DNA of 64,000 nucleotides, from contig CAWBTC010000017.1 in NCBI GenBank assembly GCA_963791635.1, positions 930,001 to 994,000 on the forward strand, in the 5' to 3' direction. The stretch's first letter is position 1, and each line of letters begins with the position of its first letter. A program made the position numbers and the translations under genes. This DNA is from VFMC01 sp963791635. Its GTDB lineage: Bacteria; Actinomycetota; Acidimicrobiia; Acidimicrobiales; Ilumatobacteraceae. This document shows positions 30,109 to 40,037 of the stretch, piece after piece. The notes under the pieces are model-generated. The model was not told the origin of the DNA. It saw only the letters and a program-made list of their open reading frames with translations, and did not search any database.

Positions 30109-32610
30109 CTACCGGTCCTTCATCCGTTTCGGCGGGGCGGCGGCCGGGTCGACGGGCCAGTGGTGCTTCGGGTAGCGGCCCGCCATCTCCTTGCGTACCT
30201 CGGCCCACGAGCCGGCCCAGAAACCAGGAAGGTCGCTGGTGATCTGGATCGGCCGATCGGCGGGTGACAACAGTTCCATCGACACCGCCACGCTGCCGCC
30301 ACCGACGGCGGGGTGAACGGAGGTACCGAAGACGTCCTGCACCCGGACCGACACGGTCGGGTGGTCGCGCGAGTAGTCGATCGGCACCTGGCGTCCGGTG
30401 GCGGTCGCGAGCATCGCCGGCGCGAGCTCGGAGAGCTGCATCTGCTGGTCCCACGACAGCTGGTTCGACAGCAGCATCGGAACATCGAGTCGTTCGAGGT
30501 CGGCCCTGCCCGTTGCGTTTGGCAGGTAGGGCGCGAGCCAGTCGTCAACCGTGCTGAGGAGGTGCTTGTCCGACGTGTCCGGCCAGCCGTGATCGGGGAA
30601 CAGGCGATGAACGAAGGCGATGCGGGCGCGCAGGGTGTCGGCGAGGCGCATGTCGAGCGCGCCGAGGCGCGTGTTGACGACGCGCTCCACGAGTGCTGCC
30701 GTGGTGTCGTCGCCAGGCAACGGGCTGCGAGTGTGGTCGCTGACGGTCATGTTGCCGAGCCGGGTCTCCACCCGGAGCACGAGATCGTTGCGCTGCTTGT
30801 CCCACTGCAGGAACTCACGTCGCTCGATGTGATCTGCGAGCGCCATCTCCAGTTCCTCCGCGTCGAGTCCCGCGGCCAGGCGGATCCGGGCGCTGGTGCG
30901 GTTGCCGTCGAGGTCGGCGGCCACCACGAACGGTTCGCGGGCCAGCGGGTCGTCCTTGCCCACCCAGGCGCCGCCACCGGTGCGCAGTTGGAACTGGCCG
31001 AGCTGGCTGCGGCGCACGGCCACACGATCGGGGAAGCCGAGCGCGAGCACGCTGCCTGCATGTGCCGCATCCACCTCGTCGAGCACGATGCGGATGCGCG
31101 CCCGTCGGGCGATGTCGAACGCACGATCGCGGACTCGCTCGACCACGCGCCGATCTGCCCGGTCATCCCGGTCGTCACCGCACACGAGGCGCACCCGGTA
31201 CGACAGGTCCGACGGCAGTTCGTCCGCGCGTCCGCGCAGCACGTCGCGCTCGTCCACGATCGCAGCCACCACGCAGGCAAGCGGCTGCAGGTTGGTTGGC
31301 GCGGCCACGATCATCCGGGCGAGGCGCGGGTGGACCGGCAGGCCGAGCATCGATCGGCCTGTGTCGGTGATCGCGCCTGCGGGCGTCAGCGCCCCGAGCT
31401 CCAGCAGCAGCTGCCGAGCCGTCTGGAGCGCCTTGGCCGGCGGCGGATCGAGGAAGGAGAGCGACTCCGGCGTGGCCTGCCAGGCGGCGAGCTCCAGCGC
31501 GAGACCTGCGAGGTCGACCTGGGTGATCTCTGCCGGCAGGTGGGCGAGACGGGTGTTCTGCTCCAGTTTGCTCCACAGCCGATAGCACACGCCAGGTTCG
31601 GTGCGGCCGGCGCGTCCCGCCCGCTGGTCGGCCGACGCGCGGCTGGTGGACACGGTGGTGAGCCGTGTCATCCCCGAGCGCGGGTCGAAGCGGGGAACGC
31701 GGGCAAGGCCGGCGTCCACCACCACACGGATGCCCGCAACGGTGAGTGACGACTCGGCGATGTCGGTGCTGAGCACCACTCGTCGGCGCCCGGAGGGGGA
31801 GGGGGCGAGGGCGAGATCCTGATCGGAGAGCGAAAGCGCTCCGGCGAGCGGGCGGATGTCGACGTGATCGGGCACTCGCGGCACGAGGTTGCTCTCCACG
31901 CGGCGGATCTCGCCGATGCCGGGGAGGAACACGAGCAGGTCGCCGGTCTCGTCGCGCAGTGCGGTGAGCACGGCCTCGGTGACCGCCTGCTCGATGCGCA
32001 CGCCCTTGGCGAGCGGCAGCGAGCGGATGTCGACGGGGTGCTCGCGACCCTCGCTCTCGATCACCGGAGCGGGTTGGTGGTCACCGAGCAGGTGCACGAG
32101 CTTGCGCGTGTCAGGGGTGGCCGACATCGCGAGGATCCGCAGGTCGGGGCGCAGGGCGGCCCGGACGTCGAGCGCAAGGGCGAGTCCGATGTCGGTGGGC
32201 AGGTTCCGCTCGTGCACCTCGTCGAAGATCACGATGCCCACGCCGGGCAGTTCGGGGTCGTGCTGCAGGCGGCGGGTGAGCACGCCCTCGGTGACGACCT
32301 CGATGCGCGTGTGCTCGCCGATGTGACGTTCGTCGCGGGTCTGGTACCCCACCGTGAGGCCCACGGGCTCGCCCAGCAGGCTCGCCATCCTCCGCGCCGC
32401 CGCTCTCGTGGCCAGGCGACGAGGTTCGAGCATCACGACGCGGCGGCCGTTCATCCACGGCTGGTCGAGCAGCCAGAGCGGGACGACCGTGGTCTTGCCT
32501 GCACCGGGTGCTGCGACGAGGACGGCGGCGCGCTCGTCGGCGAGGGCGATGCCGAGCGCATCGAGGGTGGCGACGACGGGGAGGTCGGCGACCGACGCGG
32601 GGATCGGCAC
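30109..32610 (-). CDS. hrpB: ATP-dependent RNA helicase HrpB
   Basis: A DEAH/RHA-type helicase of 833 residues, the normal HrpB length. Motifs in order: AAPGAGKTT (I), MLEPRRLATRAAARRMA (Ia), DEVHER (II), MSATPDT (III), FLPGIGEI, STDIAESSLTV (V) and DQRAGRAGRTEPGVCYRLW (VI). The C-terminal HrpB domain ends WAEVRKEMAGRYPKHHWP, the hallmark of the family. GTG 32610 (VPIPASVADLPVV) lies 16 bases after the upstream redoxin-like stop, so the two are probably co-transcribed. Its RNA substrate is unknown. Confidence 0.94.
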   Translation of the reverse strand: MPIPASVADLPVVATLDALGIALADERAAVLVAAPGAGKTTVVPLWLLDQPWMNGRRVVMLEPRRLATRAAARRMASLLGEPVGLTVGYQTRDERHIGEHTRIEVVTEGVLTRRLQHDPELPGVGIVIFDEVHERNLPTDIGLALALDVRAALRPDLRILAMSATPDTRKLVHLLGDHQPAPVIESEGREHPVDIRSLPLAKGVRIEQAVTEAVLTALRDETGDLLVFLPGIGEIRRVESNLVPRVPDHVDIRPLAGALSLSDQDLALAPSPSGRRRVVLSTDIAESSLTVAGIRVVVDAGLARVPRFDPRSGMTRLTTVSTSRASADQRAGRAGRTEPGVCYRLWSKLEQNTRLAHLPAEITQVDLAGLALELAAWQATPESLSFLDPPPAKALQTARQLLLELGALTPAGAITDTGRSMLGLPVHPRLARMIVAAPTNLQPLACVVAAIVDERDVLRGRADELPSDLSYRVRLVCGDDRDDRADRRVVERVRDRAFDIARRARIRIVLDEVDAAHAGSVLALGFPDRVAVRRSQLGQFQLRTGGGAWVGKDDPLAREPFVVAADLDGNRTSARIRLAAGLDAEELEMALADHIERREFLQWDKQRNDLVLRVETRLGNMTVSDHTRSPLPGDDTTAALVERVVNTRLGALDMRLADTLRARIAFVHRLFPDHGWPDTSDKHLLSTVDDWLAPYLPNATGRADLERLDVPMLLSNQLSWDQQMQLSELAPAMLATATGRQVPIDYSRDHPTVSVRVQDVFGTSVHPAVGGGSVAVSMELLSPADRPIQITSDLPGFWAGSWAEVRKEMAGRYPKHHWPVDPAAAPPKRMKDR

Positions 32611-32626
32611 CCGTCGTGGCTCGGGC

Positions 32627-33127
32627 TCAGCCCGCGAGTGCGGGCGTGCCGTGGAACGGGCCGGGATCGCCGGCGACCGGCAGATTCGGTCGTGACCAGG
32701 CGCACGAGGTGGCGATCGCATCGGCGACCTTGCGCCATTCGGTGGCGTTCCAGCCCTCGGCAGCGGCCTGGACGGTGCCGTCGGTGCGCAGGAACACGAA
32801 CGCGGGCAGCTGCGCCAGGCCGAGGCTCTTCACGACCGAGCGGTCCGCGTCGCAGAAGACGAGGAAGTCGTCGGTGATCGGGCCGAGGAAGTCGCGAGCC
32901 TCGGCGCGGGTGCACGTGAGCACGAAGTTCACCCGGGCATCGGAGCCCCGGAAGCCGTCGAGCACGCGGATCGCGGTCTTCAGGATCCATGCGCTCTCGT
33001 TGGTGAACGGGTCGAGGACCACGCTCGCCAGGTGGAAGGTGGTGAGCCACTCGTGGAGCGGGCGGGCGTCACCGTCGAGCGAGGTGAGAACGACGTCGGG
33101 CGAAGGGTTCACGGCCACGGCCGACAA
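32627..33127 (-). CDS. thioredoxin-fold protein lacking redox cysteines
   Basis: A 166-residue protein with a redoxin-like plan: an N-terminal NPSPDVVLTSLDGDARPLHEWL resembling AhpC/TlpA starts, a middle strand FLVFCDADRSVVKSLGL, and QLPAFVFLRTDGTV with the cis-Pro loop before the final strands. The place where CxxC should be reads VLDPFTNESAWIL, so no thiol chemistry is expected there. The start is doubtful: TTG 33127, GTG 33118 or GTG 33112. It is upstream of and co-directional with hrpB. Confidence 0.7.
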   Translation of the reverse strand: MSAVAVNPSPDVVLTSLDGDARPLHEWLTTFHLASVVLDPFTNESAWILKTAIRVLDGFRGSDARVNFVLTCTRAEARDFLGPITDDFLVFCDADRSVVKSLGLAQLPAFVFLRTDGTVQAAAEGWNATEWRKVADAIATSCAWSRPNLPVAGDPGPFHGTPALAG

Positions 33128-33170
33128 GCTACCAAGCCGACCCAGTCCGCCCCCAGCTCATGCCCGCCCA

Positions 33171-33273
33171 CCCGAGTCCCAGCCGCCCACCCGAGTCCTA
33201 CCGCGCAATCCGAGTCCCACGAGGTCGATCCGAGTGCCAGCCGCCACCCCGGGGTGGCACGTGGCACTCGGAT
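33171..33273. repeat. left array of 19-bp CCGAGTCCCA repeats plus hyperpalindrome
   Basis: CCGAGTCCCA-type cores occur at 33172, 33191, 33210 and 33230, a period of 19, 19 and 20 bp. The last core begins a 46-bp palindromic structure (33228-33273): 12-bp arms ATCCGAGTGCCA and TGGCACTCGGAT around a perfect 16-bp centre GCCACCCCGGGGTGGC. The same structure recurs in opposite orientation at 33752-33888, so the two frame the cupredoxin-like gene as inverted repeats. Confidence 0.9.
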
Positions 33274-33363
33274 GTCACCCGGACAGCTCGTCGGTGGCGT
33301 TCTATCGCCGGACGTTTCCTCGGCTTCGGGAACTGAACAGCTCGACTCAGCGACTGTGGGTCG

Positions 33364-33732
33364 ATGATCATCACGACGACGTTTCGGCGCGCTTTGGCAC
33401 TCGGTGCCGCAGGTGTGCTCTCGTTCACGGCATGTGGCAGCGACGACGGGCACACGTCGTCGGTTGCGACCGTCGCACCCTCAGCAGATGCGATCGTCAT
33501 CGAGATCGACGGCGACGCAACGTCTCCGGGGACCCAGACCGTGCCGTTGAACTCGACCGTGTCGCTCCGGATCACCTCGGCCGAGGAGCACGAGTTCCAC
33601 CTCCACGGCTATGACCTCGAAGACGAGGGCGCTGACATCACAATGACCTTCGTCGCGGACACCGCAGGTGAGTTCGACGTCGAGATCCATGGTGACGAGG
33701 TGGTGGTCTTCACCCTCGTCGTCGAGGGCTGA
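33364..33732 (+). CDS. cupredoxin-like lipoprotein
   Basis: A 122-residue exported protein. The signal peptide RRALALGAAGVLSFTAC ends in a lipobox, with mature Cys at residue 24, followed by an acidic/Ser linker. The small beta-domain contains AEEHEFHLHGYDLE and AGEFDVEIHGDEVVVFTLVV, a pattern seen in cupredoxin_1-type proteins in which the HxH loop or a late His can bind copper. A full blue-copper Cys ligand is absent. A role in periplasmic metal binding is inferred. The gene is bracketed by inverted 19-bp repeat arrays. Confidence 0.78.
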   Translation: MIITTTFRRALALGAAGVLSFTACGSDDGHTSSVATVAPSADAIVIEIDGDATSPGTQTVPLNSTVSLRITSAEEHEFHLHGYDLEDEGADITMTFVADTAGEFDVEIHGDEVVVFTLVVEG

Positions 33733-33751
33733 TCGGAAGCACGTCCAGGGC

Positions 33752-33888
33752 ACCCGAGTGCCAGCCGACACCCCGGGGTGGCTGCTCGCACTCGGATCGA
33801 CCTCGTGGGACTCGGACTGCACGCTGGAACTCGGACTGCACGCTGGGACTCGGGCGGGCGTGTGGGACTCGGATCGGGGAACTCGGAT
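33752..33888. repeat. right array of 19-bp TGGGACTCGG repeats plus palindrome
   Basis: The mirror image of the left array. A degenerate palindrome (ACCCGAGTGCCA, centre CACCCCGGGGTG at 33769-33780, then GCACTCGGAT) is followed by TGGGACTCGG-type cores at 33806, 33825, 33844 and 33863, exactly 19 bp apart, and a last GAACTCGGAT. Read in reverse complement, about 62 bases, including CACGAGGTCGATCCGAGTG, match the left array closely. Confidence 0.9.
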
Positions 33889-33934
33889 CTTGGGAGGGAG
33901 TGCACGGGCGGCGGTTCGCCAGTAGGTTCGCGGC

Positions 33935-34742
33935 GTGCATCCCATCGAGCGGCTCCGGTACGTGGCTCGGGCGTCGGGTGGTGACCAGCGGATGCTCGTG
34001 CGTGAGACCGCCGGTGCGCTGCAGAGGCCTCCAGTTCGAGCCCGCTGGGCTGGTGATCGCCTGCCGACGCATCGTCGAGCGACACCCCACGAGCGGCCCG
34101 CTGTGGTGGTTCTGTTCGTCGCTGCTCACGTCGGCCCGCCCGTTCGATGCTGCCTACCAGTTGGCCGGCGAGGTGGAGAACGACCGCACACCCGACCACC
34201 TCTTCGATCTGCTGCCCGACGATGCCACCGTCTGCGTCGTGGGTTGGCCCGACCTGATCGGCGATGCGGTGATGCGTCGTGGTGACATCCGCGTGCTCGC
34301 CGTCGATGCCGACGACGAGGGCAGCGCCTTCGTTCGTCGGCTGCAACGGGCCGACATCGACGCCGAGGTGGTGCCTGCCGCAGGGATCGCTGCCGCCGCG
34401 GTGGCTGCCGATGTGGTGCTGATCGAGGCGATGGCGACGGGCAGCGACGAGATCCTCGCGTCGCCCGGCTCGCGGGCGTTGGCGAGCGTGGCCTATTGCA
34501 GCGAGGCGCCGACCTGGCTGGTGGCCGGTCGCGGCCGTCGCCTTCCCGAACCACTGTTCACGACGATGTCGACTCGGATCGCCGACGTGCGGGTTCCCTG
34601 GGACGCCGACGCAGAGCCGATGCCGCTCGCGCTGTTCGGTTCGGTGATCGGACCGAACGGGATGAGCGAGGCGACGCTGGCCGGCGTGCTCGACCCCGAG
34701 TGCGGGATGGCCCACGAACTGACGAAGCCGTCACCGATGTGA
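33935..34742 (+). CDS. eIF2B/MtnA-fold-like protein (one frame break)
   Basis: About 269 residues after joining MHPIERLRYVARASGGDQ...ETAGAL to RGLQFEPAGLVIACRRIVE by a +1 change near 34028. The C-terminal half has the pattern of the eIF2B/ribose-1,5-bisphosphate isomerase fold: FVRRLQRADIDAEVVPAAGI, AADVVLIEAMATGSDEILASPGSRALASVA and TWLVAGRGRRLP. Key isomerase residues cannot be checked by eye, so the function is open. It ends 12 bp from the convergent MocR gene. Confidence 0.66.
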
Positions 34743-34754
34743 TCGAGCGCAGCC

Positions 34755-36108
34755 TCAGCGCTGACCGGAGCGGTTGGGCTGCAGGTTCGCTGCTTCGGCC
34801 AGTCGGCCTGCCAGGCGTTGCTCGGTCGTGGGCACCAAGCCCACCGTCACCCGGATGTGCGGTTCGTCGGGACGCACCCGGAACGGATCACCCGGCGCCG
34901 CACCGATGCCTTGCGCGGCGAGGGTGAGCAGCGCGGAGCGCTCGTCGCGCACCCGCATCCAGAGGTTGATGCCATCGGCGCCCGTGGAGGGCACGCCGTG
35001 CGTGTCGAGTACGGCGATGATCGCAGCACGACGGGTTGCGTACTCCTCGCGGGCTGCGGCGACGGCAGCGAGTGTCGCTGGATCGTCGAGCATCTCCAGC
35101 AGCACCGCCTGCAGGATCCGGCTGCTCCAGCCCGGGCCGAGCAGGCGTCGGTTGGCGACGGCCGTGATCACCTCGCCGGCACCGCCGACCGCAGCGAGAC
35201 GCAGGTCGGGACCGTGGCTCTTGGAGTAGCTGCGCACGTGCACCGTGCGATCCGCCAGCCAGTGGCCGAAGCTCACGAGCTTGCCGCTGGCGATGTCGCC
35301 GGAGTGGTCGTCCTCCACGATCACCGGACGCGCCTCGTGGTGCTGCAGGAGATCAGCCAGCACCTTGGCCCGCCTGCGTGTCATCGTCACGCCGGTGGGA
35401 TTGTGGGCGCGGGGTTGGCAGAACACCGCCACCGGTCGTCGGTCGAGTGCCGCAGCGAACTGCTCGGGCACCATCCCCTGATCGTCGAGGTCGACGCCGA
35501 TCGTGTCCGCGCCCAGCTGCTCCAACAGGTCGAGCAGGGGCGGGAAGGTGGGGTGCTCAACGACCACGCGGTCGCCCAATCGCACCACGACCTGAGCGAC
35601 GCGGTCGAGTGCGTCCATCGCCCCGTCCACCACGGTGAGCTCCTCGGCCTGGAACGGCCAACCCGCTCGCAACCGTTCGTCGAGCGACGGCAGCACCGGC
35701 TGGTCGAGATAGCTGGAGGTGAGCGCTCGACCGCTCACACGGGCGATCACCGGACCGAGGTCCGGCAGCAGCGCCGGGTCGGGGGTGCCCGTCGACAGGT
35801 CGAGCGCGAAGTGGCCGGGTCCCTCCGTGACGCGCCGGTAGCGGCGCGGCGAGCCCGGTCCCGTCGGTTGACGGACGAAGGTTCCACGCCGGCCGCGGCG
35901 CGTCGATCGCCCCGACGAGGGCAAGGGTCTGCCAGGCCTCGCTGACCGTGGTGGGCGACACGCCGAGCGATCTCGACAGCTCGCGCACGGTGGGGAGGCG
36001 GTCGCCGGGCTGCAGATCGCCCGACGAGACGAGCCGCCCGATCGCTGCGGCGATGCCCTTCGCGCTGCGATCGTCGATCCCGTTCGAGATCACGGAGACG
36101 AGGTCCAC
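34755..36108 (-). CDS. MocR-type GntR regulator/aminotransferase (one frame break)
   Basis: An N-terminal GntR winged helix (GIAAAIGRLVSSGDLQPGDRLPTVRELSRSLGVSPTTVSEAWQTL) is fused to a class I aminotransferase-like domain with YxxP-like NPTGVTMTRRR and the PLP Lys in VRSYSKSHGPDLRLA. About 451 residues, a usual MocR length. The frame changes by +1 near 35893 (VGAIDA then RGRRGTFVRQ). GTG 36108 (VDLVSVISNGID) is favoured as the start of the winged helix. It is divergent from the pyrimidine-degradation operon across 100 bp with two inverted repeats, so it is the probable local regulator, sensing a pathway amine through PLP (inference). Confidence 0.88.
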
Positions 36109-36150
36109 CGGCGGCCTTTCCCGCCGATCCCGTGAACGGCGCGTGACGGT

Positions 36151-36176
36151 TTGTGCGGGCACAATATCGCCATTGT
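36151..36176. promoter_or_regulatory. candidate MocR operator (overlapping inverted repeats)
   Basis: TTGTGC-GG-GCACAA (36151-36164) is a perfect 14-bp inverted repeat. It overlaps ACAAT-6-ATTGT (36161-36176). Both lie in the 100-bp divergent gap between the MocR gene and the beta-ureidopropionase gene, the only AT-rich part of that gap, where both promoters must be. Confidence 0.6.
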
Positions 36177-36208
36177 CAGCACCAGGGTGGAACATTACGA
36201 TCCGCCGC

Positions 36209-37069
36209 ATGAGCGACACGTCGACGGGGGGCCGCACCGTTCGCGCGGCACTGGTGCAGACCGATTGGCCGGGCACGAAGGCCGAGATGATCGACAAGCA
36301 CGAACAGTACGCCCGTGACGCTGCTGCCCAGGGCGCACAGGTGATCTGCTTCCAGGAGCTGTTCTACGGTCCGTACTTCTGCCAGGTGCAGGACACCGAG
36401 TACTACGAGTACACCGAGTACATCCCCGACGGTCCCACGACGCAGCGGTTCATGGCGTTGGCCAAGGAGCTCGCGATGGTGATGGTGCTGCCGATGTACG
36501 AGATCGTGCAACCGGGCATCTACTACAACACCGCAGCGGTGATCGATGCCGATGGCAGCTACCTCGGCAAGTACCGCAAGCAGCACATCCCGCAGACCAA
36601 GGGGTTCTGGGAGAAGTTCTACTTCAAGCCCGGCACGGGCGGCTACCCCGTCTTCGACACCGCAGTCGGCAAGGTCGGCGTGTACATCTGCTACGACCGT
36701 CACTTTCCCGAGGGCTGGCGCGCGCTCGGCCTCAACGGCGCCGAGATCGTGTTCAACCCGTCGGCCACGCACCGCGGCCTGAGCGAGTACCTGTGGCGGC
36801 TCGAGCAGCCGGCGTCGGCCGTGGCCAACATCTACTACGTGGGCGCGATCAACAGGGTGGGCATCGAGCCGCTCGGCGAGAACGACTTCTATGGCCAGAG
36901 CTACTTCGTCGATCCCGAAGGGAAGTTCGTCGGTGATGTCGGTGATGCCTACAAGCCCGAACTGATCGTGCGCGATCTCGACATGGACAAGATCAAGCAG
37001 GTCCGCGACCGCTGGGCGTTCTACCGTGACCGTCGTCCGGACGCCTACGACGAGCTCGTCCAGCACTGA
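36209..37069 (+). CDS. beta-ureidopropionase (nitrilase superfamily)
   Basis: A 286-residue C-N hydrolase converting N-carbamoyl-beta-alanine or N-carbamoyl-beta-aminoisobutyrate to the amino acid, CO2 and ammonia. The Glu-Lys-Cys triad is in CFQELFYGPYF, GKYRKQHIPQTKGFWEKFYF and GVYICYDRHFPEGWRALGL. The FYGPYF and HIPQ.KGFWEK segments match the ureidopropionase/carbamoylputrescinase branch. ATG 36209 is the first codon consistent with the family start. It is the first gene of the operon, with the hydantoinase-like gene 19 bases downstream. Confidence 0.92.
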   Translation: MSDTSTGGRTVRAALVQTDWPGTKAEMIDKHEQYARDAAAQGAQVICFQELFYGPYFCQVQDTEYYEYTEYIPDGPTTQRFMALAKELAMVMVLPMYEIVQPGIYYNTAAVIDADGSYLGKYRKQHIPQTKGFWEKFYFKPGTGGYPVFDTAVGKVGVYICYDRHFPEGWRALGLNGAEIVFNPSATHRGLSEYLWRLEQPASAVANIYYVGAINRVGIEPLGENDFYGQSYFVDPEGKFVGDVGDAYKPELIVRDLDMDKIKQVRDRWAFYRDRRPDAYDELVQH

Positions 37070-37088
37070 TCCAGGGAAGGGGACCCCA

Positions 37089-38531
37089 ATGGCGAAGACG
37101 CTCATCAAGAACGGCAAGGTCATCTCCACGACCGGCGTGATCGCGCAGGACGTGCTCATCGACGGCGAGACCATCACCGCGCTCGGCGCCCCCGGCTTCT
37201 TCACCGACGAGGGCTTCGACACCGTGATCGACGCGGCCGGCAAGTACGTGATCCCCGGTGGCGTCGACGTGCACACGCACATGGAGCTGCCCTTCGGTGG
37301 CACCTTCGCGAGCGACACCTTCGAGACGGGCTCGCGAGCGGCTGCATGGGGCGGCGTCACCACGATCGTCGACATGGCCGTCCAGAGGGCAGGCGAGAAC
37401 GTGTTCGACGGCCTGGCCGAGTGGCATCGCAAGGCCGACGGCGAGTGCGCCATCGACTACGCCTTCCACCAGATCATCGGCGGCGTCGACGACGAGTCGT
37501 TGAAGGCGTTGCGGTACCTCACCGAGCACGAGGGGATCAGCAGCTTCAAGCTGTTCATGGCCTACCCCGGCGTGTTCTACAGCGACGACGGTCAGATCCT
37601 GAAGGCGATGCAGACCGCAGCCGATGTCGGCGCAGTGATCATGATGCACGCCGAGAACGGCATCGCCATCGATGTGCTGGTCCAACAAGCACTCGCCCGC
37701 GGCGAGACGGATCCGCGCTATCACAGCTACACCCGACCCTCGCCGCTCGAGGCAGAGGCCACGCATCGAGCCATCGTGCTCAGCCACGTGGCGGGCAACG
37801 TGCCGCTCTACATCGTGCACATGTCGGCGGGCGACGCGCTCAACGAGGTGGCCGCAGCTCGCCACCACGGCCGCAACGTGTTTGCCGAAACGTGTCCGCA
37901 GTACCTGTGGCTGACGCTCGAGGAGACCCTCGGCCAGCCGGGGTTCGAGGGCGCCAAGTGGGTGTGCAGCACACCGGTGCGCTCGAAGGACCACGACCCC
38001 GACTACATCGGCCAGATGGGCCACGGCCACCAAGGCGACCTGTGGAAGGGCTTGCGGATGAACGAGCTCGCCGTCGTCAGCACCGACCACTGCCCGTTCT
38101 GCTTCAAGGACCAAAAAGAGCTCGGTCTCGGCAACTTCGCCGCCATCCCCAACGGCATCGGCGGCGTCGAGCACCGGATGGAGCTGATCTACCAAGGCGT
38201 CGTCGCAGGTGAGCTGAGCCTCGAGCGGTGGGTCGAAACCTGCTCCACCACGCCGGCGCGGATGTTCGGCATGTACCCGAAGAAGGGCGTCATCGCGCCC
38301 GGCAGCGACGCCGACGTCGTGGTGTGGGATCCGAACACGAAGACCAAGATCGGCATCAACGACAAGCACCACATGAACATGGACCACAGCGCCTGGGAGG
38401 GTTGGGTGATCGACGGCAAGGTCGACACCGTGCTCTCGCGTGGCGCGATCGTGGTCCGCAACGACACCTACACCGGCCGCAAGGGCCATGGCCAGTTCGT
38501 CAAGCGCGGACTGTCGCAGTACCTCGTCTAG
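37089..38531 (+). CDS. hydA: dihydropyrimidinase (D-hydantoinase)
   Basis: A 480-residue cyclic amidohydrolase that opens dihydrouracil/dihydrothymine to the N-carbamoyl-beta-amino acid. Binuclear metal site visible: GGVDVHTHMELPF (HxH), carboxylated Lys in SSFKLFMAYPG, MMHAENG, YIVHMSAG (His) and VVSTDHCPF (Asp). The ATG at 37089 follows AGGGAAGGGG. Together with the preceding beta-ureidopropionase it gives steps two and three of reductive pyrimidine catabolism. Hydantoin or another cyclic ureide remains a possible substrate. Confidence 0.94.
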   Translation: MAKTLIKNGKVISTTGVIAQDVLIDGETITALGAPGFFTDEGFDTVIDAAGKYVIPGGVDVHTHMELPFGGTFASDTFETGSRAAAWGGVTTIVDMAVQRAGENVFDGLAEWHRKADGECAIDYAFHQIIGGVDDESLKALRYLTEHEGISSFKLFMAYPGVFYSDDGQILKAMQTAADVGAVIMMHAENGIAIDVLVQQALARGETDPRYHSYTRPSPLEAEATHRAIVLSHVAGNVPLYIVHMSAGDALNEVAAARHHGRNVFAETCPQYLWLTLEETLGQPGFEGAKWVCSTPVRSKDHDPDYIGQMGHGHQGDLWKGLRMNELAVVSTDHCPFCFKDQKELGLGNFAAIPNGIGGVEHRMELIYQGVVAGELSLERWVETCSTTPARMFGMYPKKGVIAPGSDADVVVWDPNTKTKIGINDKHHMNMDHSAWEGWVIDGKVDTVLSRGAIVVRNDTYTGRKGHGQFVKRGLSQYLV

Positions 38532-38542
38532 GAGACATCGTC

Positions 38543-40027
<1,485 letters not shown>

Positions 40028-40037
40028 CGGCCGGCCG

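Noticed and set aside
33171..33888. CRISPR array
   Set aside because: Cores are only 10 bp, the period is 19 bp, spacers are about 9 bp and not unique, the two arrays are mirror images, and no cas gene is near.
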